DNA from: Desulfarculaceae bacterium
GTDB taxonomy: Bacteria > Desulfobacterota > Desulfarculia > Desulfarculales > Desulfarculaceae
NCBI GenBank assembly: GCA_020444545.1
Contig: JAHLKT010000004.1
Coordinates: 62,001-126,000 of the forward strand
DNA length: 64,000 nucleotides
Direction of reading: 5' to 3'
This document shows, in pieces, positions 27,805 through 35,804 of the stretch. Every line of letters begins with the position of its first letter. The first letter of the stretch is position 1. The notes under the pieces are model-generated. The model saw nothing but the letters and a program-made list of their open reading frames with translations. It did not search any database and was not told the DNA's origin. The position numbers and the translations under genes are program-made.

Positions 27805-29364
27805 ATGTACGAGGAATTTTTCCATTTCCGCGAGAAGCCCTTCGCACTGGAGCCCAGCGCGCGCTTCATCGTGCTCAGCCGCGACCACCGCGAGGCGCTG
27901 GCCACCCTGGTCTACGCCATCGACGAGCAGGAGGGCTGGGCCATGCTCCTGGGCCAGCCCGGGGTGGGCAAGACCACCCTGTGCATAGCGCTCTTGAGGG
28001 AGCTGGGCGAGCGGGTCATCCCGGCGGTGATCACCAACCCCCGGGTGGAGCCCCTGGACTTCATGAACATGATGGCCCTGGAGCTGGGCCTGCCAGGCCC
28101 CTATCGCAGCAAGGGCCAGTTCCTGGTGGCGCTCAACGACCTGATGAAGCAATGCCGCCGCCAGGGCAAGGCCATCCTGTTGGTCATCGACGAGGCCCAC
28201 AGCCTGTTGCCCGAAATGGTGGAAGAGCTTCGCCTGCTGGGCAACCTGGACGACTCCACCCCCCGGGTGCTCAACATCTTCCTGGTGGGCCAGCCCGAGC
28301 TCCTGAAGCTCATCAAGGACAGCGGGGGCGCCTCCCTGCTCCAGCGCCTGAGGCGCTACCACCTGCTCAAGCCCCTGGGCGACGACGAAACCGCCCGCTA
28401 CATCAAGCACCGCCTCCAGGTGGCCGGGGGCAACCCCGACACCTTTGACGAAGAGGCCCTGAGCGCCATCAGCCGCATCACCCGGGGCGTGCCTCGGTTG
28501 ATCAATTCGGTGTGCGACGACTCCCTTTTGCTGGCCTACACCCAGGACCAGGGTAAGGTGGGCCTGGCCCAGGTGGTGGCCGCGGCCAAGGAAGACCCCA
28601 GCCTGCGCTGGACCTTCGGCGACGCGGACCTGCTGCCCCCCGAGCCGGAGCCCGAGCCCGCCCCGGCCCCGGACGAGGCCTATGCCCCGGAAGAGGCCCA
28701 GGCGGCCGCCCCGACCACCACCGCGGACGCCCCTGCGGCACCCGCCGCTCCGGAGGCCCCTCCGGCCAAGGCCGGGCGCTTCAACCCGGCAGGGCTCATG
28801 CAAGGCTGGTCCTCCCGCCGGGTCGAGAAAAAGGCCCTGCGCCAGGAGGAAAAAGAGCATAAGCTGGCCGAAAAGGCCAAGATGGCCGAAGCCAAGGCCT
28901 TGGCCAAGGCCCAAGCCGCGGCCAACACCCAGGCCGAGGCCGAAGCGGCGGCCCAGGCCGAGGCCCGGGAAGCCGCCCGCGTCGCGGCGGCCCAAGCCGC
29001 ACCGCCCCAGGAGGCAGCCCCCTCCGGCGCGCCGCAAAAAAAGCGCGGCCTGCTCTCGCGCATGGCGGCCAGCATGTCCAAGGAGGCGCCGGGCAGCTTC
29101 TGGAGGCGCCTGGCCTTTTTGGCGGTGCTTTTCCTGCTGGTGGCCGGCGGCTACGTGGGCTATCAGAAATGGGGCCGCGACCTGGCCGTCCGGCTGGGTC
29201 TGGCCAAGCCCCGCCTGATGATGCCCACGGACCTGACCTCGCCCCTCCCGGGTTCCGAACGCGGGAACCAGCAGGAAGGCCCCCCGGATTGGGGCCCCCT
29301 GTATCGTCCGGGCGGACCGGCCAAACCCGGCGTGACGGCCCCCATGGGAAGCAAAAATGGTTAA
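27805..29364 (+). CDS. ExeA-like AAA ATPase with C-terminal membrane anchor
   Basis: A 519-residue protein. The AAA domain (residues 1-270) has Walker A GQPGVGKTT, Walker B LLVIDEAH and the typical start MYEEFFHFREKPFAL of the ATPases found in XrtA loci and in ExeA-type secretion. A Pro/Ala-rich linker follows, then Ala/Lys/Glu coiled coil (about 340-410), one membrane helix (LAFLAVLFLLVAGGYVGY) and a short periplasmic end. It overlaps the next gene by 8 bases. Both nucleotide motifs are intact, unlike in the neighbouring BY-kinase. Confidence 0.88.
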   Translation: MYEEFFHFREKPFALEPSARFIVLSRDHREALATLVYAIDEQEGWAMLLGQPGVGKTTLCIALLRELGERVIPAVITNPRVEPLDFMNMMALELGLPGPYRSKGQFLVALNDLMKQCRRQGKAILLVIDEAHSLLPEMVEELRLLGNLDDSTPRVLNIFLVGQPELLKLIKDSGGASLLQRLRRYHLLKPLGDDETARYIKHRLQVAGGNPDTFDEEALSAISRITRGVPRLINSVCDDSLLLAYTQDQGKVGLAQVVAAAKEDPSLRWTFGDADLLPPEPEPEPAPAPDEAYAPEEAQAAAPTTTADAPAAPAAPEAPPAKAGRFNPAGLMQGWSSRRVEKKALRQEEKEHKLAEKAKMAEAKALAKAQAAANTQAEAEAAAQAEAREAARVAAAQAAPPQEAAPSGAPQKKRGLLSRMAASMSKEAPGSFWRRLAFLAVLFLLVAGGYVGYQKWGRDLAVRLGLAKPRLMMPTDLTSPLPGSERGNQQEGPPDWGPLYRPGGPAKPGVTAPMGSKNG

Positions 29365-30346
29365 GCTAAGCGACGTTCTGGACAAAAAGGGCCGCAGCCT
29401 CAAGGAGGCCGACCTGGAGGAACACGATCGCCAGGCGGCGGTCGAGGAAAAGCCCCTTGCTCCTCCCAAGGCGTCTCCCGCCGCTACCCCGGCCGCCCCG
29501 GCGCCGCCCGCTCCCCCGGACAAGGCCCCGCGCAAGGGCGCGGCCCACATGCCCATAGCGCCAAAGCCGCAGGGCGACATCCCCTTGACCCCTCCCCCGG
29601 TCAAGCCCATGGGCGCGGAGGAGGCTGCCCGGCTGGTCAGCTATTACTCGCCCAACAGCCCCGAGGCCAAGCGCATCGACATGCTGCGCTCCCAGTTGCT
29701 CTACCCCTTCCACGGCGAGCCGCCGCGCACCATCATGATCACCAGCGCGGCCCCCCGGGAAGGGCGCAGCCTGCTCACGGCCAACCTGGCCATCTCCTTT
29801 GCCCGCGGGCTCCAGCAATACGTGATGGTGATGGACTGTCACCTCAACGAACCGGCCCAGCACCGCCTGCTGGGGGTGCCCCGGGTGCCGGGGCTCACCG
29901 ACTTTTTGCTCTGGGACCGGCCGGTTCCCGAGATCATGCACTGGTCCGAACTGGGCAAGAGCTCGGAGGTGGGCACGCATGCGGAGGAGGATCAGCGTTC
30001 CAGGCTTTCGGTGATCCCGGCCGGCAGCCCATCCAACCGCTCGGCCGAGATCCTGGCCACGGACAAGATGCTCGGCCTGCTCAAGGAATTGCGCTCCCGC
30101 TACAAGGACCGCTACATCCTCCTGGACACCCCGCCGGTGCAGGCTTTCGACGACCCCGCCGTGTTGGCCCGCATGGTGGAGGGCATCGTGGTAGTGGTCC
30201 TGGGTGGGGTCACCGACCGGGAGCTGGTGCTCCGCAGCATCCGCTCCTTGCCCGAGGAAAAGATCGTGGGCCTGGTGCTCAACGACATGAAATCCGCCGT
30301 GATGGATGCTCCCGCCCTGGGCACTTTGCAGGGAGAGAACACCTAA
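29357..30346 (+). CDS. Degenerate BY-kinase/CpsD-like ATPase
   Basis: A 329-residue cytoplasmic protein with a Pro/Ala-rich N-terminal tail and a BY-kinase/ParA-like domain (about 95-310). The P-loop reads TSAAPREGRSLLTANLA: the invariant lysine of the GK[ST] motif is arginine (codon CGC). The Walker A' motif reads VMDCHLNEP, where DAD is usual. Walker B YILLDTPP is normal. The C-terminal tail has no tyrosine at all, so the usual autophosphorylation cluster is absent. It probably keeps the fold and the Wzz partner but may lack kinase activity. Confidence 0.85.
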   Translation: MVKLSDVLDKKGRSLKEADLEEHDRQAAVEEKPLAPPKASPAATPAAPAPPAPPDKAPRKGAAHMPIAPKPQGDIPLTPPPVKPMGAEEAARLVSYYSPNSPEAKRIDMLRSQLLYPFHGEPPRTIMITSAAPREGRSLLTANLAISFARGLQQYVMVMDCHLNEPAQHRLLGVPRVPGLTDFLLWDRPVPEIMHWSELGKSSEVGTHAEEDQRSRLSVIPAGSPSNRSAEILATDKMLGLLKELRSRYKDRYILLDTPPVQAFDDPAVLARMVEGIVVVVLGGVTDRELVLRSIRSLPEEKIVGLVLNDMKSAVMDAPALGTLQGENT

Positions 30347-30347
30347 C

Positions 30348-31784
30348 ATGCTGATCCTTTCCGGCAGGCCTTCCCCTTACATCATCGCCTTTGTCCTGGG
30401 TGAGTCCCTGCTAATGGTGATCGGCGCGGTGTTGGCGGTGTACTTCCGGCTGGGCACCACCGCCGAGCTCCTCACCTTCCGCTACTCCTGGTACCGCCTG
30501 CTGTTGGTGCCGTTCGTATTGCAGGTCGCCTTCTACTACTCGGACCTGCACAACTTCCGCATCAGCCGCCCCTTCATCTGGACGGTGGCCCGGGTCACCC
30601 AGGCCATGGCCGTGGGCACCCTGGGCCTGGCGGTGATCTACTACTTCCTGCCCCGCCTGCTCCTGGGCCGCGGCATTCTTTTCCTGAGCTTTTTCATCAC
30701 CACCCTGTTGGTGCTCATCTGGCGCGGGCTCTACGGCTGGGCCCTCAGGCAGCGCTTCCTGGCCTCGCGGGTGCTCATCCTGGGCGGCGGCTCTTTGTCC
30801 GACTCCATCGTCGAGGAGCTCCTGGGCCGCTCGGACAACGTGTACAACGTGGTGGGCATCATGAACATTTTGGGCGAGGGGGGCCGCCGGGCCGGGGACG
30901 ACGACGAACCGGACGTGGACCTGATGCCCCAGTGGGCCTCGCTGCTCCGGGCCGAGCTCCGCCACGACCCCACCGAGCTGGTTGGCCTGGTCAACTACCT
31001 GGAGGTGGACCTGGTGGTGGTGGCCATGGACGAAAAGCGCGGCCGCATGCCCATGAAGGAGCTCCTGGAGTGCCGCATGCTGGGGGTGCCCATCATCACC
31101 GGCGAGGATTTTTACGAGACCATCGCCGGGCGCATCCTGGCCCAGCGCATCCGGCCCTCCTGGCTGGTATTCTCCTCGGGCTTCACCACCAGCCGCCTGC
31201 GCACCTTCACCAAGCGGGCCATGGACCTGGGCCTGTCCTCACTGGGCCTGATCCTCACCGCGCCCTTCACCGCCCTGGTGGCCCTGGCCATCAAGCTGGA
31301 GAGCAGGGGCCCGCTGATCTACAGCCAGCAGCGGGTGGGCCAGAACGGCAAGCTGTTCTACGCCCACAAGTTCCGCTCCATGGTGGCCGACGCCGAAAAG
31401 GTCTCCGGTCCGGTCTGGGCCGAGGAGAACGACCCGCGCATAACCAAGGTGGGCCGCTTCATCCGCAAGGTACGCCTGGACGAGATTCCCCAGATGTACA
31501 ACGTGATCAAAGGGGAGATGAGCTTCGTGGGGCCCCGGCCGGAGCGGCCCCATTTCGTGGAGCAGCTGACCGAGGAGCTTCCCTTTTACAACGAGCGCCA
31601 CAAGGTGAAGCCGGGCATCACCGGCTGGGCCCAGGTCTGCTATCCCTATGGCTCCACCGTGGCCGCGGCCCTGGAGAAGCTCAACTACGACCTGTACTAC
31701 ATCAAGCACTCCAGCCTTAGCATGGATGTGATGATCATCCTGCAAACCGTCAAGATCATTCTGTTCGGAGGGGGGGGACGATGA
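30348..31784 (+). CDS. EpsB-like polyprenyl glycosylphosphotransferase
   Basis: A 478-residue membrane enzyme that would start EPS synthesis by loading a sugar phosphate on undecaprenyl phosphate. Four N-terminal helices and a CoA-binding-like domain are followed by the bacterial sugar-transferase domain: KRAMDLGLSSLGLI, LIYSQQRVGQNGKLFYAHKF, RKVRLDEIPQMYNVIKGEMS and GPRPERPHF. The order matches TIGR03013-type PEP-CTERM system transferases. ATG 30348 follows GGGAGAG, one base after the BY-kinase stop. It overlaps the exosortase start by 4 bases. Confidence 0.92.
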   Translation: MLILSGRPSPYIIAFVLGESLLMVIGAVLAVYFRLGTTAELLTFRYSWYRLLLVPFVLQVAFYYSDLHNFRISRPFIWTVARVTQAMAVGTLGLAVIYYFLPRLLLGRGILFLSFFITTLLVLIWRGLYGWALRQRFLASRVLILGGGSLSDSIVEELLGRSDNVYNVVGIMNILGEGGRRAGDDDEPDVDLMPQWASLLRAELRHDPTELVGLVNYLEVDLVVVAMDEKRGRMPMKELLECRMLGVPIITGEDFYETIAGRILAQRIRPSWLVFSSGFTTSRLRTFTKRAMDLGLSSLGLILTAPFTALVALAIKLESRGPLIYSQQRVGQNGKLFYAHKFRSMVADAEKVSGPVWAEENDPRITKVGRFIRKVRLDEIPQMYNVIKGEMSFVGPRPERPHFVEQLTEELPFYNERHKVKPGITGWAQVCYPYGSTVAAALEKLNYDLYYIKHSSLSMDVMIILQTVKIILFGGGGR

Positions 31785-32659
31785 GCGGTCAACCGGACGA
31801 GGCCAGGCACGGCGGCCCGCCGCGCCCCTTGACCATCCTGGCCTGGGCCGTGGTGCTCAGCCTGCTGGCCTGGATCTACGCTCCGCATGTGGCGGGCATG
31901 GTGGCCAACTGGTGGGACGACCCCAACTACTCCCACGGCTTTTTGGTCCCCTTGATCTCGGCCTATCTTCTCTGGCGCCAGCGCGACCAGCTGGCCAAGG
32001 CGGCGGCCGGGCCCAACTACCTGGGCCTGGCGGTCATCGGCGCCGGACTCCTCATGCTGGTGGCGGGCCAGCTGGCTCATGAATTCTATCTGCGGCGCAT
32101 CAGCCTCATCCCGGTGATGTGGGGCCTGGTGTTCCTGGCCTGGGGCTGGGGGGTGGCCCGGCGAAGCATCTTCGCCTTCGCCTACCTCATCCTCATGGTG
32201 CCCCTGCCCTACCTGCTCTACGACGCGGTGGCCTTTCCCCTCCGGCTCATCGCCGCCGAGGTGGCCGCCTGGGGCATCCGCCTGTTCGGCATCCCGGTGT
32301 ACCTGGAGGGCAACGTCATCCACCTGCCCAACTTGGTGATGAACGTGGTGGACGCCTGCTCGGGCATCCGCAGCCTCATCTCCCTGCTGGCGGTGGGGGT
32401 CATCCTGGCCTACCTTATCCTGCCCAACCGCTGGATAAAGGTGGTGGTGGTGCTCCTGGTGCCGCCGGTGGCGGTGTTCACCAACGCCCTGCGGGTCACC
32501 GCCGCAGGCATCCTGGCGGTCTACTGGGGCCGCGAGACCCTGGAAGGGGTGATGCACGACTTCGTGGGCTGGGTGGTGTTCATGGCCGGTTTCGTGATCC
32601 TGCTGTTCATCACCCTGGGCCTCAAGAAGCTTTTCCCCGAAGGGAGGCGTCAGGCATGA
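31781..32659 (+). CDS. Exosortase (XrtA/EpsH-type)
   Basis: A 292-residue polytopic membrane protease/transpeptidase with about eight helices. The catalytic triad is visible: Cys193 in NVVDACSGIRSLISLLAV, Arg238 in TNALRVTAAG and His259 in MHDFVGW. Exosortases cleave PEP-CTERM sorting signals and probably attach the protein to a surface glycan. ATGA overlaps link it to the glycosyltransferase before it and to epsI after it. Which exosortase subclass applies was not determined. Confidence 0.95.
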   Translation: MSGQPDEARHGGPPRPLTILAWAVVLSLLAWIYAPHVAGMVANWWDDPNYSHGFLVPLISAYLLWRQRDQLAKAAAGPNYLGLAVIGAGLLMLVAGQLAHEFYLRRISLIPVMWGLVFLAWGWGVARRSIFAFAYLILMVPLPYLLYDAVAFPLRLIAAEVAAWGIRLFGIPVYLEGNVIHLPNLVMNVVDACSGIRSLISLLAVGVILAYLILPNRWIKVVVVLLVPPVAVFTNALRVTAAGILAVYWGRETLEGVMHDFVGWVVFMAGFVILLFITLGLKKLFPEGRRQA

Positions 32660-33303
32660 GCAAGCGCCGAACCAAAGGGCTGTTCATCGCGGCCGCTCTC
32701 CTGTTGCTGGCCGCCCTGCTCATCTCGGTGGGCCAGGAGGTCACTCCCCAGAAGCTGCAAGCTCCCCTGGACCAGCTCCCCTTGGCCCTGGGCAAGTGGC
32801 GGGGCATCGGGGCCGACATGCCCCTGGACCAGGACACCATCGCCCTATTAAGGCCCACCGACTATCTGCTACGCAACTACGCCAACCCGGGCGGAGGCAT
32901 CTGCGCGGTGTTCGTGGCCTTTTTTGCCTTGCAGCAGGAGGGGCAGATCATCCACTCGCCCCGCCACTGCCTGCCGGGCAACGGCTGGCAGATATCCTCG
33001 CGCCAGGCGGTGGAGGTAGAAGGCCCGGACGGCCCCTGCACGGTCAACCACCTGATCCTCAGCCGCAACCTGGACAAGCTCAGCGTGCTCTATTGGTATC
33101 AGGGGCGCGGCCGGGTGGAGGCGGACGAATACATGGACCGGGCCCGCCTGGTGCTGGACGGCATCCTGGACAACCGCTCCGACGGAGCCTTGGTGCGCCT
33201 GACCATGGACACTCCCCGGGGCGTGGCCCATTCCCTGGCCCTGCAAAAGGAGCTGGCCTCCCGGCTCATCCCGGCCCTGTGGAAAATCTTGCCGCCCCAG
33301 TAG
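32656..33303 (+). CDS. epsI: EpsI, exosortase-associated protein
   Basis: A 215-residue protein with an N-terminal membrane anchor (LFIAAALLLLAALLISVG) and an extracytoplasmic domain bearing HSPRHCLPGNGW with its conserved cysteine/histidine, plus LILSRNLDKLSVLYWYQ. EpsI domains occur either fused to exosortase or, as here, directly downstream. Its biochemical role is not established. The ATG overlaps the exosortase stop (ATGA). Confidence 0.92.
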   Translation: MSKRRTKGLFIAAALLLLAALLISVGQEVTPQKLQAPLDQLPLALGKWRGIGADMPLDQDTIALLRPTDYLLRNYANPGGGICAVFVAFFALQQEGQIIHSPRHCLPGNGWQISSRQAVEVEGPDGPCTVNHLILSRNLDKLSVLYWYQGRGRVEADEYMDRARLVLDGILDNRSDGALVRLTMDTPRGVAHSLALQKELASRLIPALWKILPPQ

Positions 33304-33467
33304 CCCAGGCGGCGCGGGGCGGGCATTATCGGGCAACTTTGCATGAATCAAAGGGTTTTGTTGAACACCAAGCCGAATCGGCCGGGACGCCCCGCGCGCC
33401 CGGCCCCGGCGCGGCCTTGACCACCAAAACGGGCCGGGCCGGACACCCGCCGGCAGCGAGCTGAAAC

Positions 33468-34742
33468 TTGAGCTTTTTCTTCACACTCCTGTTCGTGGTC
33501 ATCCTCTACGTCAGGCCCCAGGAGTTTTGGGACCTCATCCAGGGCTGGCCCATCATGGACTACGTGGCCGGCGGGGCCATTCTGTTCGTGTTTTTGAGCG
33601 GCGAGTTCCAGAAGTCCAAGCTGGTCGATTCGCCCATCCCCAAGATGCTGGCCATGTTCTGGGTGTGGCTGGCCCTCACCCAGGTGGGTCACGGCTGGCT
33701 GGGCGGCTTCCCCTACACCATCCAGAAGTTCGGCCGCGTGGCGATCCTGTTCTATTTGATCGTGCTCACCGTGGACAGCATCCGCAAGGTGCGCATCCTC
33801 ATCTGGACCATGATCATCCTCTCCACCTTCCTGTCCATCGAAGCCATCGTGCAGTTCTACACCGGCATAAGCTTGGGCGGGGCCTCGGCTCTGGCCCGCC
33901 GCGTGGGCGAAGACGTGGTCATGCAGGCGCGGGGCATCGGCATATTCAGCGACCCCAACGACCTGGCCCTGCACGTGGTGCCCATGCTGGCTTTTCTGGT
34001 GCCGCCGTTCCACAAGAAATCCATATCCAACACCTTCATCACCGGCGTCATCTTCATGATCCCCCTGGTCACCGGCGTGGTCTACACCCGCTCTCGCGGC
34101 GGCATCCTGGCCATGGCCTTCGTGGCCTGGATCTACATGCGCCACCGGGTGGGCATGACCTTCTCGGTGGTGGGGCTGGTCATGCTCTTCGGCCTGTTGA
34201 TGGCCGTGCCCCGCTTCGACGACGTGAGCGCCTCCTCGGGCTCGGCCCAGACCCGTCTGGACCACTGGGCCTACGGCCTGTCCGAGTTCCGGGCCAACCC
34301 CTTGTTCGGCATGGGGTACGACAACTTCACCACCCAGGGCTACCGCCACACGGCACACAACTCCTTCGTGCTGGTGCTGGCCGAAAGCGGCCTCATCGGC
34401 ACCATCCTGTGGCTGTCTTTCTTCTACTCCGCCGGGCGGCACATCTTCGCCATGGAGCGGATCACGCGGGGGCCTCCCTGGGTGGCGCCCATGTCCAAGG
34501 CCTTGGAGGCCGCGCTGGGCGGCTGGATGGTGGGAGCCTTCTTCCTCAGCCAGTCCTACGGCTTCCTGCTATACATCCTGCTGGCCATCATCGTGGCCAT
34601 CGTGAACATCTTGAACAAGCAGGGCATAGACATAGGCTTCCAGTGGAAAGGACGCCAGACCCGCAACGTGTTCTTCATCACCGTGGGCATGGTGGTGGGC
34701 ATCCACATTCTGGTGCGAACCCTGTTCGTGGTCTCCTTCTGA
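33468..34742 (+). CDS. O-antigen ligase/Wzy-like membrane protein
   Basis: A 424-residue protein with 10-12 helices and a large loop. The signature LDHWAYGLSEFRANPLFGMG followed by THNSFV-like HTAHNSFVLVLAESGLIG is that of the O-antigen ligase/Wzy family, which polymerises or attaches glycans at the periplasmic face. The start is a TTG with poor Shine-Dalgarno, so the N-terminus is tentative. In exosortase loci such proteins are thought to polymerise the EPS or act as an O-glycosylation ligase. Confidence 0.88.
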   Translation: MSFFFTLLFVVILYVRPQEFWDLIQGWPIMDYVAGGAILFVFLSGEFQKSKLVDSPIPKMLAMFWVWLALTQVGHGWLGGFPYTIQKFGRVAILFYLIVLTVDSIRKVRILIWTMIILSTFLSIEAIVQFYTGISLGGASALARRVGEDVVMQARGIGIFSDPNDLALHVVPMLAFLVPPFHKKSISNTFITGVIFMIPLVTGVVYTRSRGGILAMAFVAWIYMRHRVGMTFSVVGLVMLFGLLMAVPRFDDVSASSGSAQTRLDHWAYGLSEFRANPLFGMGYDNFTTQGYRHTAHNSFVLVLAESGLIGTILWLSFFYSAGRHIFAMERITRGPPWVAPMSKALEAALGGWMVGAFFLSQSYGFLLYILLAIIVAIVNILNKQGIDIGFQWKGRQTRNVFFITVGMVVGIHILVRTLFVVSF

Positions 34743-34751
34743 GTTGGGTCA

Positions 34752-35804
34752 ATGATCAAAGCGATGGACATATGGCTCCCCGCCTACCTCAAACAGGCGC
34801 GCCACCCCCGGCAAAGCGGCCGGGGGCCGGTGCACCTGTGCCTGGCCATCACCGACCACTGGGAGCCCTATTGGGCCGGGGCCGACGAGGCCCGCGCCAG
34901 GGCCCGTCTGGAGGCCTGGGAAGAGGGCTGGCCCCGCATGACCGCCGGCCTAGCCGACTGCCGGGGCCGGGCGCCCCAACACGACTTCTACTACCCCCTG
35001 GAGGACTATCGGCCGGAGATGCTATCGCGCCTGGCCGAGGTCTGCGCCCAGGGGGTGGGTTCGGTGGAGGTGCATTTGCACCACCACGGCGAAACCAGCG
35101 GGGAGCTGGAGGACAAGCTGGCCGGCTACGCCCAGATCCTGCGCCAGGAGCACGGCCTGCTGGGGGTGGACCCGGAGACCGGCCAAGTGACCTACGGCTT
35201 CATCCACGGCAACTGGGCCCTGGACAACTCCCGGCCCGACGGCCAGTGGTGCGGCCGCAACGACGAAATCGGCATCCTGGCCCGGAGCGGCTGCTATGCG
35301 GACTTCACCATGCCCTCTGGACCCAGCCCCACCCAGACCCGGATCATCAACTCCATCTACTACGCCACCGACGACCCCCGGCTCCCCAAGAGCCACGACC
35401 GGGGCGATCCGGCCGAAGTGGGTAAGCCGCCCCGGGGAGATCTGTTGATGGTGCAGGGGGTTCTGGCCCTGGACTGGGGACGGCGCAAATGGGGGCTTTT
35501 GCCCCGCCTGGAAATCAGCGAACTGTCCTGGCACAACCCGCCGGACCTCAGGCGGATGCCCCTGTGGCTGGAGCGGGCCCCGGTGGTCAAGGGCGCGGAG
35601 CAGGTGCGCTTCATCAAGCTCACCTGCCACGGCGCGCCCGAGCAGGAACACCCGGTTCTCTTGGGCAAGGCCATGAGGACTTTCCTTGAAGGCCTGTGCA
35701 ACGTATATAATGACGGTCAAAGGTTTTGTCTTTGGTTCATGACCAGCCGGGAGATGGCCCAGACCATTCACCGGCTGGAAAGGGGAGAAGTCCTGGAGTG
35801 TTAA
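34752..35804 (+). CDS. Polysaccharide-deacetylase-like protein
   Basis: A 350-residue soluble protein with residues of a NodB-like fold: AITDHWEPYW at the N-terminus, VEVHLHHHGETSG in the middle, then FIHGNWALDNSRPDGQWCG and CYADFTMPSGPSPTQTR. Related proteins are usually annotated as hypothetical or polysaccharide deacetylase and recur in EPS clusters. No signal peptide is seen. The precise reaction is unverified. It overlaps the next gene by 7 bases. Confidence 0.75.
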   Translation: MIKAMDIWLPAYLKQARHPRQSGRGPVHLCLAITDHWEPYWAGADEARARARLEAWEEGWPRMTAGLADCRGRAPQHDFYYPLEDYRPEMLSRLAEVCAQGVGSVEVHLHHHGETSGELEDKLAGYAQILRQEHGLLGVDPETGQVTYGFIHGNWALDNSRPDGQWCGRNDEIGILARSGCYADFTMPSGPSPTQTRIINSIYYATDDPRLPKSHDRGDPAEVGKPPRGDLLMVQGVLALDWGRRKWGLLPRLEISELSWHNPPDLRRMPLWLERAPVVKGAEQVRFIKLTCHGAPEQEHPVLLGKAMRTFLEGLCNVYNDGQRFCLWFMTSREMAQTIHRLERGEVLEC

